Shown piece by piece: positions 51,036-62,654 of a stretch of DNA of 64,000 bases. The notes beneath the pieces are model-generated. The model saw nothing but the letters and a program-made list of their open reading frames with translations, did no database searches and had not been told where the DNA came from. The DNA comes from Methylibium petroleiphilum PM1 (GTDB lineage: Bacteria; Pseudomonadota; Gammaproteobacteria; Burkholderiales; Burkholderiaceae_C): the NCBI RefSeq assembly GCF_000015725.1, contig NC_008825.1, positions 2,914,001 to 2,978,000 of the forward strand, read 5' to 3'. How positions within the stretch are numbered: the stretch's first letter is position 1; every line of letters starts with the position of its first letter. The translations under genes and the position numbers were made by a program.

Positions 51036-51455
51036 ATGCGCATCACACAAGGCACCTTCTCCTTCCTGCCCGACCTGAGCGACGAGCAGATCAGCCGTCA
51101 GGTCAGCTACTGCCTCGACAAGGGCTGGGCCATCGGCCTCGAATACACCGACGACCCCCATCCCCGCAACACCTACTGGGAGATGTTCGGCAACCCGATG
51201 TTCGACGTGCAGGACGCCGCCGGCGTCATGCTCGAGGTCAAGAGCTGCCGCAAGACCTTCCCGAACCACTACATCCGCCTGACCGCGTTCGACTCGTCGC
51301 ACGGCACCGAGTCGGTGGTGCTGTCTTTCATCATCAACCGCCCCAGCGAGGAGCCCGGTTTCCGCCTGATCCGTACCGAGGAGCCGGGCCGCACCTTGCG
51401 CTACAGCATCGAGAGCTACGCGGTCCAGGCCGCCGCGGAAGGCGCACGCTACTGA
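51036..51455 (+). CDS. cbbS: RuBisCO small subunit, form IC
   Basis: 139 residues. It caps the large-subunit octamer. The red-type small subunit has [19 protein letters not shown] at the start, [27 protein letters not shown] in the middle and a C-terminal beta-hairpin extension ([28 protein letters not shown]) that forms the solvent-channel barrel in forms IC/ID. GGAG precedes ATG 51036. It lies 32 bp after cbbL and 26 bp before cbbX. Confidence 0.98.
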   Translation: MRITQGTFSFLPDLSDEQISRQVSYCLDKGWAIGLEYTDDPHPRNTYWEMFGNPMFDVQDAAGVMLEVKSCRKTFPNHYIRLTAFDSSHGTESVVLSFIINRPSEEPGFRLIRTEEPGRTLRYSIESYAVQAAAEGARY

Positions 51456-51481
51456 TCGCGCCGCGCACCGAGATCGCTGCC

Positions 51482-52378
51482 ATGGACGAGACCTCCTCTT
51501 CCGCCCCCTCCCCGCGTGCGCTGTTCGAAGCCTCGGGCGTGCGCACGCTGCTCGAGCAGCTCGATGCCGAGTTGGTCGGTCTGGCGCCGGTCAAGGGGCG
51601 CATCCGCGACATCGCCGCGCTGCTGGTGATCGACAAGCTGCGGCAGCAACAGGGGCTGCAGTCGCAGCCCCCTTCGCTGCACATGTGCTTCACCGGCAAC
51701 CCCGGCACCGGCAAGACGACGGTGGCGATGCGCATGGCCGCGGTGCTGAAGCAACTGGGTTACGTGCGCAAGGGCCACCTCGTCGCGGTGACGCGCGACG
51801 ACCTGGTGGGCCAGTTCATCGGCCACACCGCGCCCAAGACCAAGGAGGTGCTGAAGAAGGCGATGGGCGGTGTGCTGTTCATCGACGAGGCCTACTACCT
51901 GTACCGCCCCGAGAACGAACGCGACTACGGGCAGGAAGCGATCGAGATCCTGCTGCAGACGATGGAGAACCACCGCGACGACCTGGTGGTGATCCTCGCT
52001 GGCTACAAGGACCGGATGGACACCTTCTTCGGCAGCAATCCGGGGATGGCCTCTCGCATCGCGCACCACATCGACTTCCCCGACTACAGCGAGTCGGAGC
52101 TCATGCAGATCGCAACCCTGATGCTGCAGGGCCTGAACTACCGCTTCGACGACGAGGCCGAGCCGGCCTTCGCACGCTATGTCGGCCTGCGGCGCCAGCA
52201 GCCGCACTTCGCCAACGCCCGCTCGGTGCGCAACGCACTCGACCGCATCCGGCTGCGCCATGCCACCCGCCTGTTCGACGATGACAGCGCGCTGACGCGC
52301 GATCAGCTCTGCACGCTGCAGGCGCAAGACATCCTGGCCAGCCGCGTGTTCGAGACGGCCAGCCTCGAAGGAGACTGA
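51482..52378 (+). CDS. cbbX: Red-type RuBisCO activase CbbX
   Basis: 298-residue AAA+ hexameric motor that removes inhibitory sugar phosphates from red-type RuBisCO by transiently threading the large-subunit C-terminus. Walker [10 protein letters not shown] near residue 78, pore-loop region [12 protein letters not shown], Walker [15 protein letters not shown] and sensor motifs ([22 protein letters not shown] with the Arg finger) are all present. RuBP activates it in Rhodobacter. Its presence agrees with the form IC large subunit. The start ATG 51482 follows cbbS directly. Confidence 0.97.
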   Translation: MDETSSSAPSPRALFEASGVRTLLEQLDAELVGLAPVKGRIRDIAALLVIDKLRQQQGLQSQPPSLHMCFTGNPGTGKTTVAMRMAAVLKQLGYVRKGHLVAVTRDDLVGQFIGHTAPKTKEVLKKAMGGVLFIDEAYYLYRPENERDYGQEAIEILLQTMENHRDDLVVILAGYKDRMDTFFGSNPGMASRIAHHIDFPDYSESELMQIATLMLQGLNYRFDDEAEPAFARYVGLRRQQPHFANARSVRNALDRIRLRHATRLFDDDSALTRDQLCTLQAQDILASRVFETASLEGD

Positions 52379-52379
52379 C

Positions 52380-53183
52380 ATGGGCATCGACGCGCTCATC
52401 TTCGACGTGGACGGCACCCTCGCCGACACCGAGGAGGCCCACCGCGTGGCCTTCAACCTGGCATTCGATCGCTACGGTCTGGGCTGGAGCTGGAGCCGCA
52501 CCGAGTACCGCGGCCTGCTCGACGTCACCGGCGGCAAGGAGCGCATCACCAGCTACATCCAGTCGCTGCCGATCGCACCGACCGACCGGCGCCGCCTGCT
52601 GGAGCTGGTGCCGCACCTCCACCGCGAGAAGACGCGCTTCTACAGCTCGATGGTGAACGACGGCGGCATCGTGCTGCGCGACGGCGTGGCGCGACTGCTC
52701 GAAGAATCCCTGCATGCCGGTCGACGTCTCGCGATCGCCAGCACCACCAGTGCGGTCAATGTCGACGCCCTGCTGCAGTCGACCCTCGGCGCTCGCGGAC
52801 TGGAGATGTTCAGTGTGATCGCCTGTGGCGACCAGGTGAAGCAGAAGAAGCCCGCCCCCGATATCTACCAGCTCGCGCTGCGAACGCTCGGTCTCACGGC
52901 CGACCGCGCCGTGGCGTTCGAGGATTCGTCCAACGGCCTGCGCTCCGCCGTCGCGGCCGGCCTGTGGACCGTGATCACACCGACCTTCTGGACCGAGGGC
53001 AGCGATTTCACCAGCGCCGGCCTGGTGTTGCCGCGCCTCGGCGACCCCGAGAAGCCCCTGAGCGACGAGCCCGGCCGTCAGCTGCAGAGATCCGCCTGGC
53101 TGAGTTTCGACGAACTGTGCGCACTGGCCCGCCCCGCTGCACCGCTGGACAGCGTCCAGGCCCTTTACCGGGGAATCGCCTGA
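52380..53183 (+). CDS. cbbY: CbbY, xylulose-1,5-bisphosphate phosphatase
   Basis: 267-residue HAD-superfamily phosphatase that destroys xylulose-1,5-bisphosphate, a misfire product that inhibits RuBisCO. HAD motif I is [17 protein letters not shown] at residues about 6-22 (nucleophile D10), motif [11 protein letters not shown], motif [17 protein letters not shown] and motif [20 protein letters not shown] helical cap lies between motifs I and II. It starts one base after the cbbX stop and overlaps the rpe start codon by one base. Confidence 0.95.
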   Translation: MGIDALIFDVDGTLADTEEAHRVAFNLAFDRYGLGWSWSRTEYRGLLDVTGGKERITSYIQSLPIAPTDRRRLLELVPHLHREKTRFYSSMVNDGGIVLRDGVARLLEESLHAGRRLAIASTTSAVNVDALLQSTLGARGLEMFSVIACGDQVKQKKPAPDIYQLALRTLGLTADRAVAFEDSSNGLRSAVAAGLWTVITPTFWTEGSDFTSAGLVLPRLGDPEKPLSDEPGRQLQRSAWLSFDELCALARPAAPLDSVQALYRGIA

Positions 53184-53887
53184 TGAGCGCCATCCGCATC
53201 GCGCCCAGCCTGCTGTCGGCCGACTTCGCCCGTCTCGGTGACGAGGTCCGATCCGTCATCGAGGCCGGTGCCGACCTGATTCATTTCGACGTGATGGACA
53301 ACCACTACGTGCCGAACCTGACCATCGGCCCGCTGGTATGCCAGGCCATCAAGCCGCACGCCACGGTGCCGATCGACGTGCACCTGATGGTGAAGCCCGT
53401 CGACGCGCTGATCCCGATGTTCGCGCAGGCCGGCGCCGACATCATCTCCTTCCATCCCGAGGCGAGCGAGCATGTCGACCGGACGATCCAGCTGATCCGC
53501 TCGCACGGCATCAAGGCAGGCCTGGTGCTGAACCCGGCCACGCCCTTGAACGTGCTGGATCACGTCCTGGATCAGCTCGATCTGGTGCTGCTGATGTCGG
53601 TCAACCCCGGCTTCGGCGGCCAGAGCTTCATCGAGGGCACGCTGCCGAAGATCGAAGCTGTGCGCCGGCTGATCGATCGCAGCGGCCGCGATGTGTGGCT
53701 CGAGGTCGACGGCGGCGTGAAGGTCGACAACGCCCAGCGTGTCGGCGCCGCCGGGGCCGACACGCTGGTCGCCGGCTCGGCGGTGTTCAACAGCGCCAGC
53801 TACGCCCACGCGATCGCCGGCATCCGCGACAACGCCCGCCTGGGGCAACGCGCATCGAACCGCATGGCGGGCGACGGGGCGACATGA
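53183..53887 (+). CDS. cbbE: Ribulose-phosphate 3-epimerase
   Basis: 234 residues. It interconverts ribulose-5-phosphate and xylulose-5-phosphate in the regeneration phase. The TIM barrel has [17 protein letters not shown] at the start, [18 protein letters not shown] with metal-binding His and Asp, VDVHLMV-type [26 protein letters not shown] and [12 protein letters not shown]. The start ATG 53183 shares its A with the cbbY TGA stop, so translation is coupled. The C-terminal tail is slightly longer than in the E. coli enzyme. Confidence 0.97.
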   Translation: MSAIRIAPSLLSADFARLGDEVRSVIEAGADLIHFDVMDNHYVPNLTIGPLVCQAIKPHATVPIDVHLMVKPVDALIPMFAQAGADIISFHPEASEHVDRTIQLIRSHGIKAGLVLNPATPLNVLDHVLDQLDLVLLMSVNPGFGGQSFIEGTLPKIEAVRRLIDRSGRDVWLEVDGGVKVDNAQRVGAAGADTLVAGSAVFNSASYAHAIAGIRDNARLGQRASNRMAGDGAT

Positions 53888-54576
53888 TGAACTTCGACGC
53901 CATCGCCTTCGACCTCGACGGCACGCTGGTCGACAGCGCACCCGACATTGCGCACGCGCTGAATGCCGGCCTGGACGAGGTGCGCCTGCAGCGCTTCGAT
54001 CTCGCCCGCGTGCGCGGCTGGATCGGCGACGGCCCGGACGCGCTCATCGCGCGAGCGATGAATGCGCAGGACCTCGACGCGGTCAGCACCGCGCTGCTGA
54101 CGCCGCGCGTGCGCGCCGCATTCGATCGCGCCACGCTCGCGGCGCCGCTGCAGCATGGCCAGGTCTACGACGGCATCGCCGAGCTGCTGGCGCAGCTGAA
54201 GCCGCACCGACCACTCGCCGTCGTGACCAACAAGCCGACCCGGCTCGCCCGTGCCGTGCTGGAGGCTGCCGGGCTGCTGGACTGCTTCGCCACCGTGCAC
54301 GGCGCCGACACGAAGGCGCAACGCAAGCCTTCGCCACTGCTGCTGGAAAACGCGGCAGACCAGCTCGGCGTCTCGACGGGTCGCCTGCTGATGGTGGGCG
54401 ACAGCATCCTCGATCTGCGAGCGGCCCACGCGGCGGGCGCCCAGGCCGCGCTGGTGCAGTGGGGCTACGGCCACCTGACCGTGCCCGAGACCCTCGACGC
54501 CTGGCGCGTGGCGACGCCGGCGCAGCTGGCGGCCCGACTGCACCTGCAGTCCGCCCCCTGCGCCCAGAACACCTAA
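53884..54576 (+). CDS. cbbZ: Phosphoglycolate phosphatase
   Basis: 230-residue HAD phosphatase that removes 2-phosphoglycolate, the product of RuBisCO oxygenation. Motif I is [22 protein letters not shown] near residue 8, motif [20 protein letters not shown], motif III Lys in [19 protein letters not shown], motif [19 protein letters not shown]. Start is the first of two ATG codons at 53884, inside the end of rpe. Together with CbbX and CbbY it forms the repair set of the operon. TAA is followed by the AGGAG of cbbF. Confidence 0.95.
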   Translation: MMNFDAIAFDLDGTLVDSAPDIAHALNAGLDEVRLQRFDLARVRGWIGDGPDALIARAMNAQDLDAVSTALLTPRVRAAFDRATLAAPLQHGQVYDGIAELLAQLKPHRPLAVVTNKPTRLARAVLEAAGLLDCFATVHGADTKAQRKPSPLLLENAADQLGVSTGRLLMVGDSILDLRAAHAAGAQAALVQWGYGHLTVPETLDAWRVATPAQLAARLHLQSAPCAQNT

Positions 54577-54586
54577 GGAGACCGTC

Positions 54587-55660
54587 ATGCCCACTGGAGG
54601 AAAGTCGACCCTCACGCAGTTCCTCATCGAGGAACGGCGCAAGCACCCCGCCGCGACCGGGGAGCTCAATGCACTGATCACCGACGTGTCGCTCGCCTGC
54701 AAGGCGATCTCGCGCAAGGTGGCGTTCGGCGGACTGGCCGGCGTGCTGGGCAGCGCCGGCTCCGGCAACGTGCAGGGCGAGGAGCAGAAGACGCTCGATG
54801 TGCTGAGCAACACGATGTTCCTGCGCGCCACCGAATGGGGCGGGCACGTGGCCGGCATGGTGTCCGAGGAGCTGGAGGCGCCGTACACGCTGCCGCCGCA
54901 GTACGCCCGGGGCAAGTACCTGCTGATGTTCGACCCCCTGGACGGCTCGTCGAACATCGACGTCAATGTCACCGTCGGCAGCATCTTCGCGATCCATCGT
55001 GCGCCGCAGCCACGCCAGGACCCGCAACCGCAGGACTACCTGCAGCCGGGCACGACGATGGTCTGCGGTGGCTACGCGATCTACGGGCCGTCGACGATGC
55101 TGGTGCTGACGCTGGGCGACGGCACGCACGCCTTCACGCTCGACCCGCAGCTCGGCGAGTGGGTGCTGAGCCATCCGAACCTTCGCATCCCCGAGAAGAC
55201 CCGCGAGTTCGCGATCAACGCGTCGAACAGCCGCTTCTGGGAGCCGGCCGTCAAGCGCTACGTCGACGAGTGCCTGGCCGGCAGCACCGGCCCGCGCGGC
55301 ACCGACTTCAACATGCGCTGGATCGCGTCGCTGGTCGCCGAGACCCACCGCATCCTGATGCGCGGCGGTGTCTTCCTCTACCCGCGTGACAGCAAAGATC
55401 CGAACAAGGCCGGCCGACTGCGCCTGCTTTACGAGGCCAACCCGATCTCCTTCCTGATCGAGCAGGCCGGCGGCATGGCGAGCACAGGCCGCAAGCGCCT
55501 GCTGGAGGTGCAGCCGGAAGACATCCATCAGCGCATCGGCTTCGTGTTCGGCTCGACCGAGGAGGTGGCCCGCATCGAGGCCTACCACCGCGACGAACCT
55601 CCGACCCCCTACAACTCGCCGCTGTTCGGCAAGCGCGGCCTGTTCGCGGAAGCCGGCTGA
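54587..55660 (+). CDS. cbbF: Fructose-1,6-bisphosphatase, Calvin-cycle copy
   Basis: 357-residue class I FBPase that makes fructose-6-phosphate during RuBP regeneration and may also act on sedoheptulose-1,7-bisphosphate. The signature [22 protein letters not shown] is near residue 120-141, and LRLLYEANPISFLIEQAGG near residue 280. It is related to but clearly different from the copy at 42312-43322: longer C-terminal tail (ENDs PYNSPLFGKRGLFAEAG) and an insertion after IHRAPQPRQDPQPQ. AGGAG precedes ATG 54587. Confidence 0.96.
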   Translation: MPTGGKSTLTQFLIEERRKHPAATGELNALITDVSLACKAISRKVAFGGLAGVLGSAGSGNVQGEEQKTLDVLSNTMFLRATEWGGHVAGMVSEELEAPYTLPPQYARGKYLLMFDPLDGSSNIDVNVTVGSIFAIHRAPQPRQDPQPQDYLQPGTTMVCGGYAIYGPSTMLVLTLGDGTHAFTLDPQLGEWVLSHPNLRIPEKTREFAINASNSRFWEPAVKRYVDECLAGSTGPRGTDFNMRWIASLVAETHRILMRGGVFLYPRDSKDPNKAGRLRLLYEANPISFLIEQAGGMASTGRKRLLEVQPEDIHQRIGFVFGSTEEVARIEAYHRDEPPTPYNSPLFGKRGLFAEAG

Positions 55661-55705
55661 CACGGCAACCGCCGCCCGTTCTTCTCCTTCTTCATAGGCG
55701 CAGCC

Positions 55706-56584
55706 ATGTCCGCATCGCATCCCATCATCGCCATCACCGGCTCGTCGGGTGCAGGCACCACGTCGGTGACCCGCACCTTCGAGAACATCTTCCGCCGCGA
55801 AAGCATCCGCTCCGTCATCATCGAGGGCGACAGCTTCCACCGCTATGACCGCAAGGCGATGAAGGCGGCGATGGCGGAACACGAGACCGCCGGCAACCCG
55901 CACTTCAGCCACTTCGGCGAAGATGCCAACCTGTTCGCCGAACTCGAGCAACTGTTCCGCGGCTACGGCGAATCCGGCACGGGCCAGGCGCGCAAGTACC
56001 TGCACAACGCCGAGGAGGCAGCCCCCTACAAGCAGGAGCCCGGCACCTTCACCCCCTGGGAGACGCTGCCGGACAGCGAACTGCTGTTCTACGAGGGGCT
56101 GCATGGCGGGGTGAAGACCGACAAGGTCGACATCGCCCGGCATGCCGACCTGCTGATCGGCGTGGTGCCGGTCATCAACCTCGAATGGATCCAGAAGCTG
56201 CACCGCGACCGGAACGCGCGCGGCTACTCGACCGAGGCCGTCACCGACGTGATCCTGCGCCGCATGCACGAGTACGTGCACTACATCTGTCCGCAGTTCA
56301 CGCGCACCCACATCAACTTCCAGCGCGTGCCGGTGGTCGACACCTCCGACCCGTTCATCGCCCGCACCATCCCGACGGCGGACGAAAGCCTGGTCGTGAT
56401 CCGCTTCGCCGACCCGCGCGGATTCGACTTCCCCTACCTGCTGAGCATGCTGCACGACTCCTTCATGTCGCGCGCCAACACGCTCGTTGTACCGGGCGGG
56501 AAGATGGAGCTGGCGATGCAGCTGATCTTCACGCCAATGGTGATGCGCCTGATCGAGCGGCGCAAGAAGCGGCTGGCGGCCTGA
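55706..56584 (+). CDS. cbbP: Phosphoribulokinase
   Basis: 292-residue proteobacterial-type PRK that makes RuBP from ribulose-5-phosphate and ATP; with RuBisCO it defines the Calvin cycle. P-loop [16 protein letters not shown] near residue 9-24, catalytic Asp in [14 protein letters not shown] near residue 42, and [47 protein letters not shown] is a typical substrate segment. The length matches octameric bacterial PRKs, without the redox-regulated plant Cys pair. The 45-bp gap after cbbF contains no hairpin. Confidence 0.97.
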   Translation: MSASHPIIAITGSSGAGTTSVTRTFENIFRRESIRSVIIEGDSFHRYDRKAMKAAMAEHETAGNPHFSHFGEDANLFAELEQLFRGYGESGTGQARKYLHNAEEAAPYKQEPGTFTPWETLPDSELLFYEGLHGGVKTDKVDIARHADLLIGVVPVINLEWIQKLHRDRNARGYSTEAVTDVILRRMHEYVHYICPQFTRTHINFQRVPVVDTSDPFIARTIPTADESLVVIRFADPRGFDFPYLLSMLHDSFMSRANTLVVPGGKMELAMQLIFTPMVMRLIERRKKRLAA

Positions 56585-56654
56585 TCGCAGCGCGGCGCAT
56601 CGTGCCGCCCCGCCATCGGCGCGACCCCCAAGAACCTCATCCCCGGGCTCCCCC

Positions 56655-58733
56655 ATGAACGCGACACCCGACACCCTGGCCCTGCGCAGCCAATGCGCCA
56701 ATGCCATCCGCGCCCTCGCGATGGACGCCGTGCAGGCAGCCAATTCCGGCCATCCCGGCATGCCGATGGGCATGGCCGATATCGCCGAGGCGCTCTGGCG
56801 TCACCACCTGAAGCACGACCCGGCCGATCCGAAGTGGATCGACCGCGACCGCTTCGTCGTTTCGAACGGCCACGGGTCGATGCTGCTGTACGCGCTGCTG
56901 CACCTGAGTGGCTACGACCTGCCGATCGACGAGCTCAAGCGCTTCCGCCAGCTGCACTCGCGCACGCCGGGCCACCCCGAGATCGACGTCACGCCCGGTG
57001 TCGAAACCACCACCGGCCCGTTGGGCCAGGGGATCAGCAATGCCGTCGGCATGGCACTGGCCGAGAAGCTGCTGGCCGACGAGTTCAACCGCCCGGGCCA
57101 TGCGGTGATCGATCACCGCACCTACGTCTTCCTCGGCGACGGCTGCCTGATGGAAGGCATCAGCCACGAGGCCTGTTCGCTGGCCGGCACCTGGCAGCTG
57201 AACAAGCTGATCGCCTTCTACGACGACAACGGCATCTCGATCGACGGCGACGTGAAGGGCTGGTTCTCCGATGACACGCCGGGCCGCTTCGAGGCCTACG
57301 GCTGGACGGTGCTGCGGGATGTCGACGGACACGACTTCGCGGCGCTCGACCGTGCCATCGCGCAGGCCCAGGCCTCCGACAAGCCCGTGCTGGTGTGCTG
57401 CAAGACGCGCATCGGCCAGGGTTCGCCGAATCGCGCCGGCACCGCCAAGGCTCACGGCGAGGCGCTGGGCGAGGCCGAGATCGCGCTGACGCGCCAGGCA
57501 CTGGGCTGGACGGCGGCGCCGTTCGATATCCCCGAAGCGATCGAGCAGGCCTGGTCGGCGCTGGAGCCCGGCGCTCGCCGGCGGCGCGACTGGAACGACC
57601 GATTCGGCGCCTATGCGAAGGCCTATCCCGAACTGGCCGCGGAACTGCTGCGCAGGCTGTCCGCGACGCCCGCACTCGACCACAGGACCGAGGCTGCACT
57701 GGCGTCGGCGATCGAGGGCGCAGAGGCCCGGCATGCCGCCGTGGCCACCCGCAAGGCCTCGCAAGACGTGCTGCAGGAGGTGGGACCAGCCATGCCCGAG
57801 CTGCTGGGCGGCTCGGCCGACCTGACCGGCTCCAACCTCACGGACTGGAAGGGCCACCGTCCGCTCAAGGGGCGCGGCACCGGCAACCACGTGCACTACG
57901 GCGTGCGCGAGTTCGGCATGGCCGCCATCATGAACGGCGTGGCGCTGCACGGCGGATACCGGCCCTTCGGCGGTACGTTCCTGACCTTTGCCGACTATGC
58001 GCGCAATGCCATCCGCATGTCGGCGCTGATGCACCTGCCGGTCGTCTACGTCTTCACGCACGACTCCATCGGTCTCGGCGAAGACGGCCCGACCCATCAG
58101 CCGATCGAGCATGCGTCGAGCCTGCGGCTGATCCCCAACGTCGACGTCTGGCGCCCGGCCGACGCGACCGAGACGGCCGTCGCGTGGCGCCAGTCGCTGC
58201 GGCGCGACGACGGCCCCAGCTGCCTGCTGCTGTCGCGCCAGGCCCTGCCACACGGCGGTGACGGGCGCGAACGCATCGAGAACATCGCGCGCGGTGCCTA
58301 CGTGCTGCGACGCCCCGAGGGCGAGCGCGTCGCGCTGCTGGCGAGCGGCTCGGAGATCGGCATCGCACTGCAGGCCGCCGCGCTGCTGGCCGCTGACGGC
58401 ATCCCCGCGCGCGTCGTGTCGGTGCCCTGCCTCGACGCCTTCGATCGCCAGGACGCCGCCTACCGCAGCGCGGTGATCCCGCGTCACCTGCCGCGTCTGG
58501 CGATCGAGGCTGGCAGCACCGGTCTGTGGTGGAAGTACGTGGGCGAGCGTGGCGACGTGATCGGTCTCGACCGCTTCGGCGAATCGGCGCCGGCCGCGCA
58601 ATTGTTCAAGTTGTTCGGACTCACGGCCGAGGCCGCCGCCGAGCGCGCGCGACAGCTGGTCCGTCCGCAAGGCGCCATCGCGGCCGACAGCGAGTTCGGC
58701 ACCGAACTGAACGCCGTGCTGTCGTCCAACTGA
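56655..58733 (+). CDS. cbbT: Transketolase
   Basis: 692-residue thiamine-diphosphate enzyme that moves two-carbon units in RuBP regeneration. The Pyr/PP domains show [18 protein letters not shown] near residue 30, [13 protein letters not shown] near residue 72, the ThDP-binding [20 protein letters not shown] near residue 158, and the pyrimidine-domain [18 protein letters not shown] and [18 protein letters not shown] near residue 470. The C-terminal transketolase domain follows. It is a full-length type I enzyme. It starts 70 bp after cbbP. Confidence 0.97.
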   Translation: MNATPDTLALRSQCANAIRALAMDAVQAANSGHPGMPMGMADIAEALWRHHLKHDPADPKWIDRDRFVVSNGHGSMLLYALLHLSGYDLPIDELKRFRQLHSRTPGHPEIDVTPGVETTTGPLGQGISNAVGMALAEKLLADEFNRPGHAVIDHRTYVFLGDGCLMEGISHEACSLAGTWQLNKLIAFYDDNGISIDGDVKGWFSDDTPGRFEAYGWTVLRDVDGHDFAALDRAIAQAQASDKPVLVCCKTRIGQGSPNRAGTAKAHGEALGEAEIALTRQALGWTAAPFDIPEAIEQAWSALEPGARRRRDWNDRFGAYAKAYPELAAELLRRLSATPALDHRTEAALASAIEGAEARHAAVATRKASQDVLQEVGPAMPELLGGSADLTGSNLTDWKGHRPLKGRGTGNHVHYGVREFGMAAIMNGVALHGGYRPFGGTFLTFADYARNAIRMSALMHLPVVYVFTHDSIGLGEDGPTHQPIEHASSLRLIPNVDVWRPADATETAVAWRQSLRRDDGPSCLLLSRQALPHGGDGRERIENIARGAYVLRRPEGERVALLASGSEIGIALQAAALLAADGIPARVVSVPCLDAFDRQDAAYRSAVIPRHLPRLAIEAGSTGLWWKYVGERGDVIGLDRFGESAPAAQLFKLFGLTAEAAAERARQLVRPQGAIAADSEFGTELNAVLSSN

Positions 58734-58784
58734 GCCGTTCCCGCCCCCCTCTCCCCTTCACTCCCATTTCACGAAGAGGCTGCC

Positions 58785-59804
58785 TTGACCACACGCATCG
58801 CCATCAACGGCTATGGCCGCATCGGCCGGAACGTTCTCCGCGCGCTGTTCGAATCCAAGCGCACCGGCGCGGCACGCGACATCGAGATCGTCGCGATCAA
58901 CGATCTGGGCAATGCCCAGACCAACGCCCACCTGACCCGCTTCGACACCGTGCACGGTCGCTTCGGCCTGCCGGTCAGCCACGAGGGATCGGACCTGGTG
59001 GTGGATGGGCATCGCATCCACGTCAGCTCGATCCGCAGCCCCGCCGAACTGCCCTGGAAGCAGCACGGCATCGACATCGTCATGGAGTGCACAGGGCTCT
59101 TCACCAGCAAGGCCAAGGCCGGGGCTCACCTGGCCGCCGGGGCGAGGAAGGTGCTGATCAGCGCGCCCGGCGGCGCCGACGTGGATGCGACCGTCGTCTA
59201 CGGCGTCAACCACGGCGTGCTGCGGGCCGGGCACACCGTGGTGTCGAACGCCTCCTGTACCACCAACTGCCTGGCACCGGTGGCCAAGGTGCTCAACGAC
59301 GGCATCGGCATCGCCAACGGCCTGATGACCACGGTGCACAGCTACACCAACGACCAGGTGCTGACCGACGTGTACCACGAGGACCTGCGCCGCGCGCGCA
59401 GCGCCACGCAGTCGATGATCCCCACCAAGACCGGCGCCGCCGCAGCGGTGGGCCTGGTGCTGCCCGAACTGGCTGGCCGACTCGACGGCTTCGCGGTGCG
59501 CGTGCCGACCATCAACGTCTCGCTGGTCGATCTGGTGTTCACTGCCCAACGCGATACCAGCGTCGACGAGGTCAACGCGCTGATGAAGACGGCCGCGGCC
59601 ACGGGCCCGCTGGCCAGCGTGCTGGGCTACACCGACGAGCCGCTGGTGTCGATGGACTTCAATCACGACGCGCGCTCCAGCGTGTTCGACGCGAGCTGCA
59701 CCAAGGTCTCGGGTCGGCTCGTGAAGGTCTGCGCCTGGTACGACAACGAGTGGGGCTTCAGCAACCGCATGCTCGACACCGCCCTGGCGATGGCCCGGGC
59801 CTGA
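58785..59804 (+). CDS. cbbG: Glyceraldehyde-3-phosphate dehydrogenase
   Basis: 339-residue type I GAPDH, which reduces 1,3-bisphosphoglycerate in the Calvin cycle (and works in glycolysis in reverse). The N-terminal Rossmann motif [17 protein letters not shown] and the active-site Cys in [18 protein letters not shown] near residue 155 are intact. The start codon is TTG (58785): no ATG or GTG lies in frame near it, and GAAGAGG precedes it. The protein begins [11 protein letters not shown], the standard position. This weak start may limit its translation relative to its neighbours. Confidence 0.96.
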   Translation: MTTRIAINGYGRIGRNVLRALFESKRTGAARDIEIVAINDLGNAQTNAHLTRFDTVHGRFGLPVSHEGSDLVVDGHRIHVSSIRSPAELPWKQHGIDIVMECTGLFTSKAKAGAHLAAGARKVLISAPGGADVDATVVYGVNHGVLRAGHTVVSNASCTTNCLAPVAKVLNDGIGIANGLMTTVHSYTNDQVLTDVYHEDLRRARSATQSMIPTKTGAAAAVGLVLPELAGRLDGFAVRVPTINVSLVDLVFTAQRDTSVDEVNALMKTAAATGPLASVLGYTDEPLVSMDFNHDARSSVFDASCTKVSGRLVKVCAWYDNEWGFSNRMLDTALAMARA

Positions 59805-59824
59805 AGGCGAACGCGGAGCGCGAC

Positions 59825-61006
59825 ATGGCCTTCATGACCCTGGACCAGATCAACCTGCGCGGCCAGCGGGTGTTCATCCGCTGCGACTTCAACGTGCCGC
59901 TCGATGCCGCCGGTCGCATCACCGACGACACCCGCATCCGCGCCAGCATCCCCGGCATCCGCCACGCGCTGACCCAGGGGGCGCGCGTCATGCTCGCCTC
60001 GCACCTCGGTCGACCCGGCGAGGGCGCACTGACGCCGGCCGACTCGCTCGCACCGGTAGCGCGCCGTGTCGGTGAACTGCTCGACCGCGAGGTGCCGCTG
60101 GTCGGCGACTGGCTCGCACGGCCTTTCGACGTCACCCCCGGGCAGGCCGTGATGCTGGAGAACTGCCGCGCCAATGTGGGCGAAAAGGCCAACTCGCGCG
60201 AGCTGGCGCTGCGCATGGCCGAACTGTGCGATGTCTATGTGAACGACGCCTTCGGCACCGCCCACCGCGCCGAGGCCACGACGGAAGCCCTGGCGCGCGT
60301 TGCCCCGGTGGCCTGCGCCGGCCCGCTGATGGCGTCGGAGCTGAACGCGCTCGGACGCGCACTGGCTCGGCCGGCCCGGCCTCTGGCGGCCATCGTCGGC
60401 GGTTCGAAAGTGTCGACCAAGCTGTCGGTGCTGAAGTCGCTGGCCGACCAGGTCGAGTTGCTGGTGGTCGGTGGCGGCATGGCCAACACCTTCCTGCTGG
60501 CCGCGGGGCAGAAGGTGGGCAAGTCGCTGTGCGAGCCGGACATGGTCGAGACGGCCGCGCAGGTGGCCTCGACGCTCGCCGCGCGCGGCGCCGAGCTCTT
60601 CATGCCGATCGACGTGGTGACCGCCACCGAGTTCTCCGAGGACGCCATCCCGGCGATCAAGGCGCTGAGCGAGGTCGGGCCCGACGACCTGATCCTCGAC
60701 TTCGGTCCTCGGTCGATGCAGGCCCTCGTCGAGCGACTGGCGCCCTGCAAGACCATCGTGTGGAACGGCCCGCTGGGCGTGTTCGAGATCGAGCAGTTCT
60801 CCTACGGCACCCGCACGCTGGCCACCGCCATCGCCGCATCGCAGGCCTTCTCGATCGCCGGTGGCGGCGACACCGTCGCCGCGATCAACCGCTTCGACGT
60901 GGCCAAGGACATCGACTATGTCTCCACCGCCGGCGGTGCCTTCCTCGAGTTCCTCGAGGGCAGAACGCTGCCCGCTGTGAAGGCGCTCCAGGACCGCGCC
61001 GCCTGA
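59825..61006 (+). CDS. cbbK: Phosphoglycerate kinase
   Basis: 393 residues. It phosphorylates 3-phosphoglycerate, the RuBisCO product, for GAPDH. The N-terminal domain has [23 protein letters not shown] near residue 15-37 and HLGRPGEG near residue 60; [33 protein letters not shown] and the C-terminal nucleotide site [25 protein letters not shown] and [12 protein letters not shown] follow. Start ATG 59825 lies 20 bp after cbbG and gives [28 protein letters not shown] upstream is a weak ribosome site. Confidence 0.97.
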   Translation: MAFMTLDQINLRGQRVFIRCDFNVPLDAAGRITDDTRIRASIPGIRHALTQGARVMLASHLGRPGEGALTPADSLAPVARRVGELLDREVPLVGDWLARPFDVTPGQAVMLENCRANVGEKANSRELALRMAELCDVYVNDAFGTAHRAEATTEALARVAPVACAGPLMASELNALGRALARPARPLAAIVGGSKVSTKLSVLKSLADQVELLVVGGGMANTFLLAAGQKVGKSLCEPDMVETAAQVASTLAARGAELFMPIDVVTATEFSEDAIPAIKALSEVGPDDLILDFGPRSMQALVERLAPCKTIVWNGPLGVFEIEQFSYGTRTLATAIAASQAFSIAGGGDTVAAINRFDVAKDIDYVSTAGGAFLEFLEGRTLPAVKALQDRAA

Positions 61007-61059
61007 GGCCCCGTCCCGCCCCTTCCCGATCCTGACGAACCCGCAACCGGAGCCGACCC

Positions 61060-62097
61060 ATGGCAATGATTTCCCTGAGACAGCTGCTCGACCATGCCGC
61101 CGAGCACGGTTATGGCGTACCCGCCTTCAACGTGAACAACCTGGAGCAGATCCAGGCCATCATGCAGGCTGCCCAGAAGACCGACAGCCCGGTGATCCTG
61201 CAGGCCTCTGCCGGCGCACGCAAGTACGCCGGCGAGCCCTTCCTGCGCAAGATGGTCGAGGCCGCCGCCGAGATGTACCCCGACATCCCGATCGTGATGC
61301 ACCAGGACCATGGCGCCAGCCCGGCTGTATGCATTCAGTCGATCCGCTCCGGATTCACCAGCGTGATGATGGACGGCTCGCTGCTCGAAGATGCCAAGAC
61401 GCCGGCCAGCTACGAGTACAACGTCGACGTGACGCGCCGCGTGGTCGACATGGCGCATGCGATCGGCGTGTCGGTGGAGGGCGAACTCGGCTGCCTGGGT
61501 TCACTCGAGTCCGGCATGGCCGGCGAAGAGGACGGGGTCGGCGCTGAAGGCGTGCTGACCCACGAGCAAATGTTGACCGACCCGGAGCAGGCGGCCGACT
61601 TCGTGGCCAAGACGGGTGTCGATGCGCTGGCCATCGCCATCGGCACCAGCCATGGCGCCTACAAGTTCAGCCGCAAGCCGACCGGCGACATCCTCGCGAT
61701 CGACCGCATCAAGGCGATCCACGCGCGCATCCCGAACACGCACCTGGTGATGCACGGCTCGTCGTCGGTGCCGCAGGAATGGCTGGCGATCATCCGCGAG
61801 CACGGCGGCGACATCAAGGAGACCTACGGCGTGCCGGTCGAGGAGATCCAGGAAGGCATCCGCTTCGGTGTGCGCAAGGTCAACATCGACACCGACATCC
61901 GGCTGGCGATGACCGGTGCGATGCGCCGCGCGATGGGCAAGGACCGCAGCGAGTTCGATCCACGCAAGTTCCTGAAGGACGCCACCGCCGCGGCGCGCGA
62001 CGTGTGCGTCGACCGCTTCCAGGCCTTCGGCTGCGCCGGCATGGCCTCGAAGATCAAGCCGGTGTCGCTGGAAGCCGGCGCGAAACGCTACGCCTGA
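61060..62097 (+). CDS. cbbA: Fructose-bisphosphate aldolase class II
   Basis: 345 residues. It condenses dihydroxyacetone phosphate with glyceraldehyde-3-phosphate, and with erythrose-4-phosphate to make sedoheptulose-1,7-bisphosphate. Class II (metal) motifs: [10 protein letters not shown] near residue 84 (zinc His and catalytic Asp), [20 protein letters not shown] near residue 134, GTSHGAYK near residue 190, [10 protein letters not shown] near residue 230 and [20 protein letters not shown]. It is the Cbb/Calvin subtype rather than E. coli FbaA. It is the last gene of the operon; a strong terminator follows 22 bp later. Confidence 0.97.
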   Translation: MAMISLRQLLDHAAEHGYGVPAFNVNNLEQIQAIMQAAQKTDSPVILQASAGARKYAGEPFLRKMVEAAAEMYPDIPIVMHQDHGASPAVCIQSIRSGFTSVMMDGSLLEDAKTPASYEYNVDVTRRVVDMAHAIGVSVEGELGCLGSLESGMAGEEDGVGAEGVLTHEQMLTDPEQAADFVAKTGVDALAIAIGTSHGAYKFSRKPTGDILAIDRIKAIHARIPNTHLVMHGSSSVPQEWLAIIREHGGDIKETYGVPVEEIQEGIRFGVRKVNIDTDIRLAMTGAMRRAMGKDRSEFDPRKFLKDATAAARDVCVDRFQAFGCAGMASKIKPVSLEAGAKRYA

Positions 62098-62118
62098 GCT
62101 GAATCGGCTCGCGCCGTC

Positions 62119-62145
62119 ACGGGGTGCCCAGGGCACCCCGTTTTC
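62119..62145 (+). terminator. Rho-independent terminator of the cbb operon
   Basis: Perfect 10-bp inverted repeat CGGGGTGCCC/GGGCACCCCG (62120-62129, 62131-62140) followed by TTTT. With the one-base centre opened, it forms a stem of about eight to nine pairs. It lies 22 bp after cbbA. The run of T overlaps the stop of the convergent creA. Confidence 0.88.
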
Positions 62146-62617
62146 ATTTGATCGGGATGGTCAGCGCCCGGTCGATCGGCACGGCGGTGACGCTGTTCTG
62201 CGGCGAACCCTCGATCACCCGATCGGAATAGGTCAGGTAGACCAGGGTGTTGCGCGCCCGATCGACCATGCGTACCACGTGCAGGCGCTTGAACACCAGC
62301 GACTGGCGTTCGCTGAACATCTCTTCCTGCTCCGGCAGGGGCTTCAGGAAGCTGATGGCGCCGGTCTGCCGGCAGGCGATCGAGGCCTCCGCCTTGTCCT
62401 CGGCCAGGCCGACGGCTCCCTTGATGCCGCCGGTCTTGGCGCGCGAGACGTAGCAGGTCACGCCAGCGACCTTGGGGTCGTCGTAGGCATCGACCACGAT
62501 CTTGTGGTCCGGCCCGATCAGCTTGAACACGGTATCGACCTCGCCGACCTGCTGCGAGCTCGCGCTCGCCGTCACACCGAGCCCCGCGGCCAGCAGCAGG
62601 AAGGTCATCGTTCTCAT
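62144..62617 (-). CDS. creA: CreA family periplasmic protein
   Basis: 157 residues with an N-terminal signal peptide ([20 protein letters not shown]). The CreA family is conserved in proteobacteria but has no clear function; in E. coli it neighbours the creBCD regulatory genes, which are not here. Family segments visible are [53 protein letters not shown] and [24 protein letters not shown]; two Cys residues could form a disulfide. Its 3' end runs into the cbb terminator T-run. Confidence 0.9.
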   Translation of the reverse strand: MRTMTFLLLAAGLGVTASASSQQVGEVDTVFKLIGPDHKIVVDAYDDPKVAGVTCYVSRAKTGGIKGAVGLAEDKAEASIACRQTGAISFLKPLPEQEEMFSERQSLVFKRLHVVRMVDRARNTLVYLTYSDRVIEGSPQNSVTAVPIDRALTIPIK

Positions 62618-62654
62618 CGCTCTCTCCTGACGGCGCACAGCGGCCGCCCTGGTT

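Noticed and set aside
54083..58670. Two long minus-strand frames (896 and 677 codons) across cbbZ, cbbF, cbbP and cbbT
   Set aside because: They lie opposite well-defined operon genes and have shadow-frame composition.
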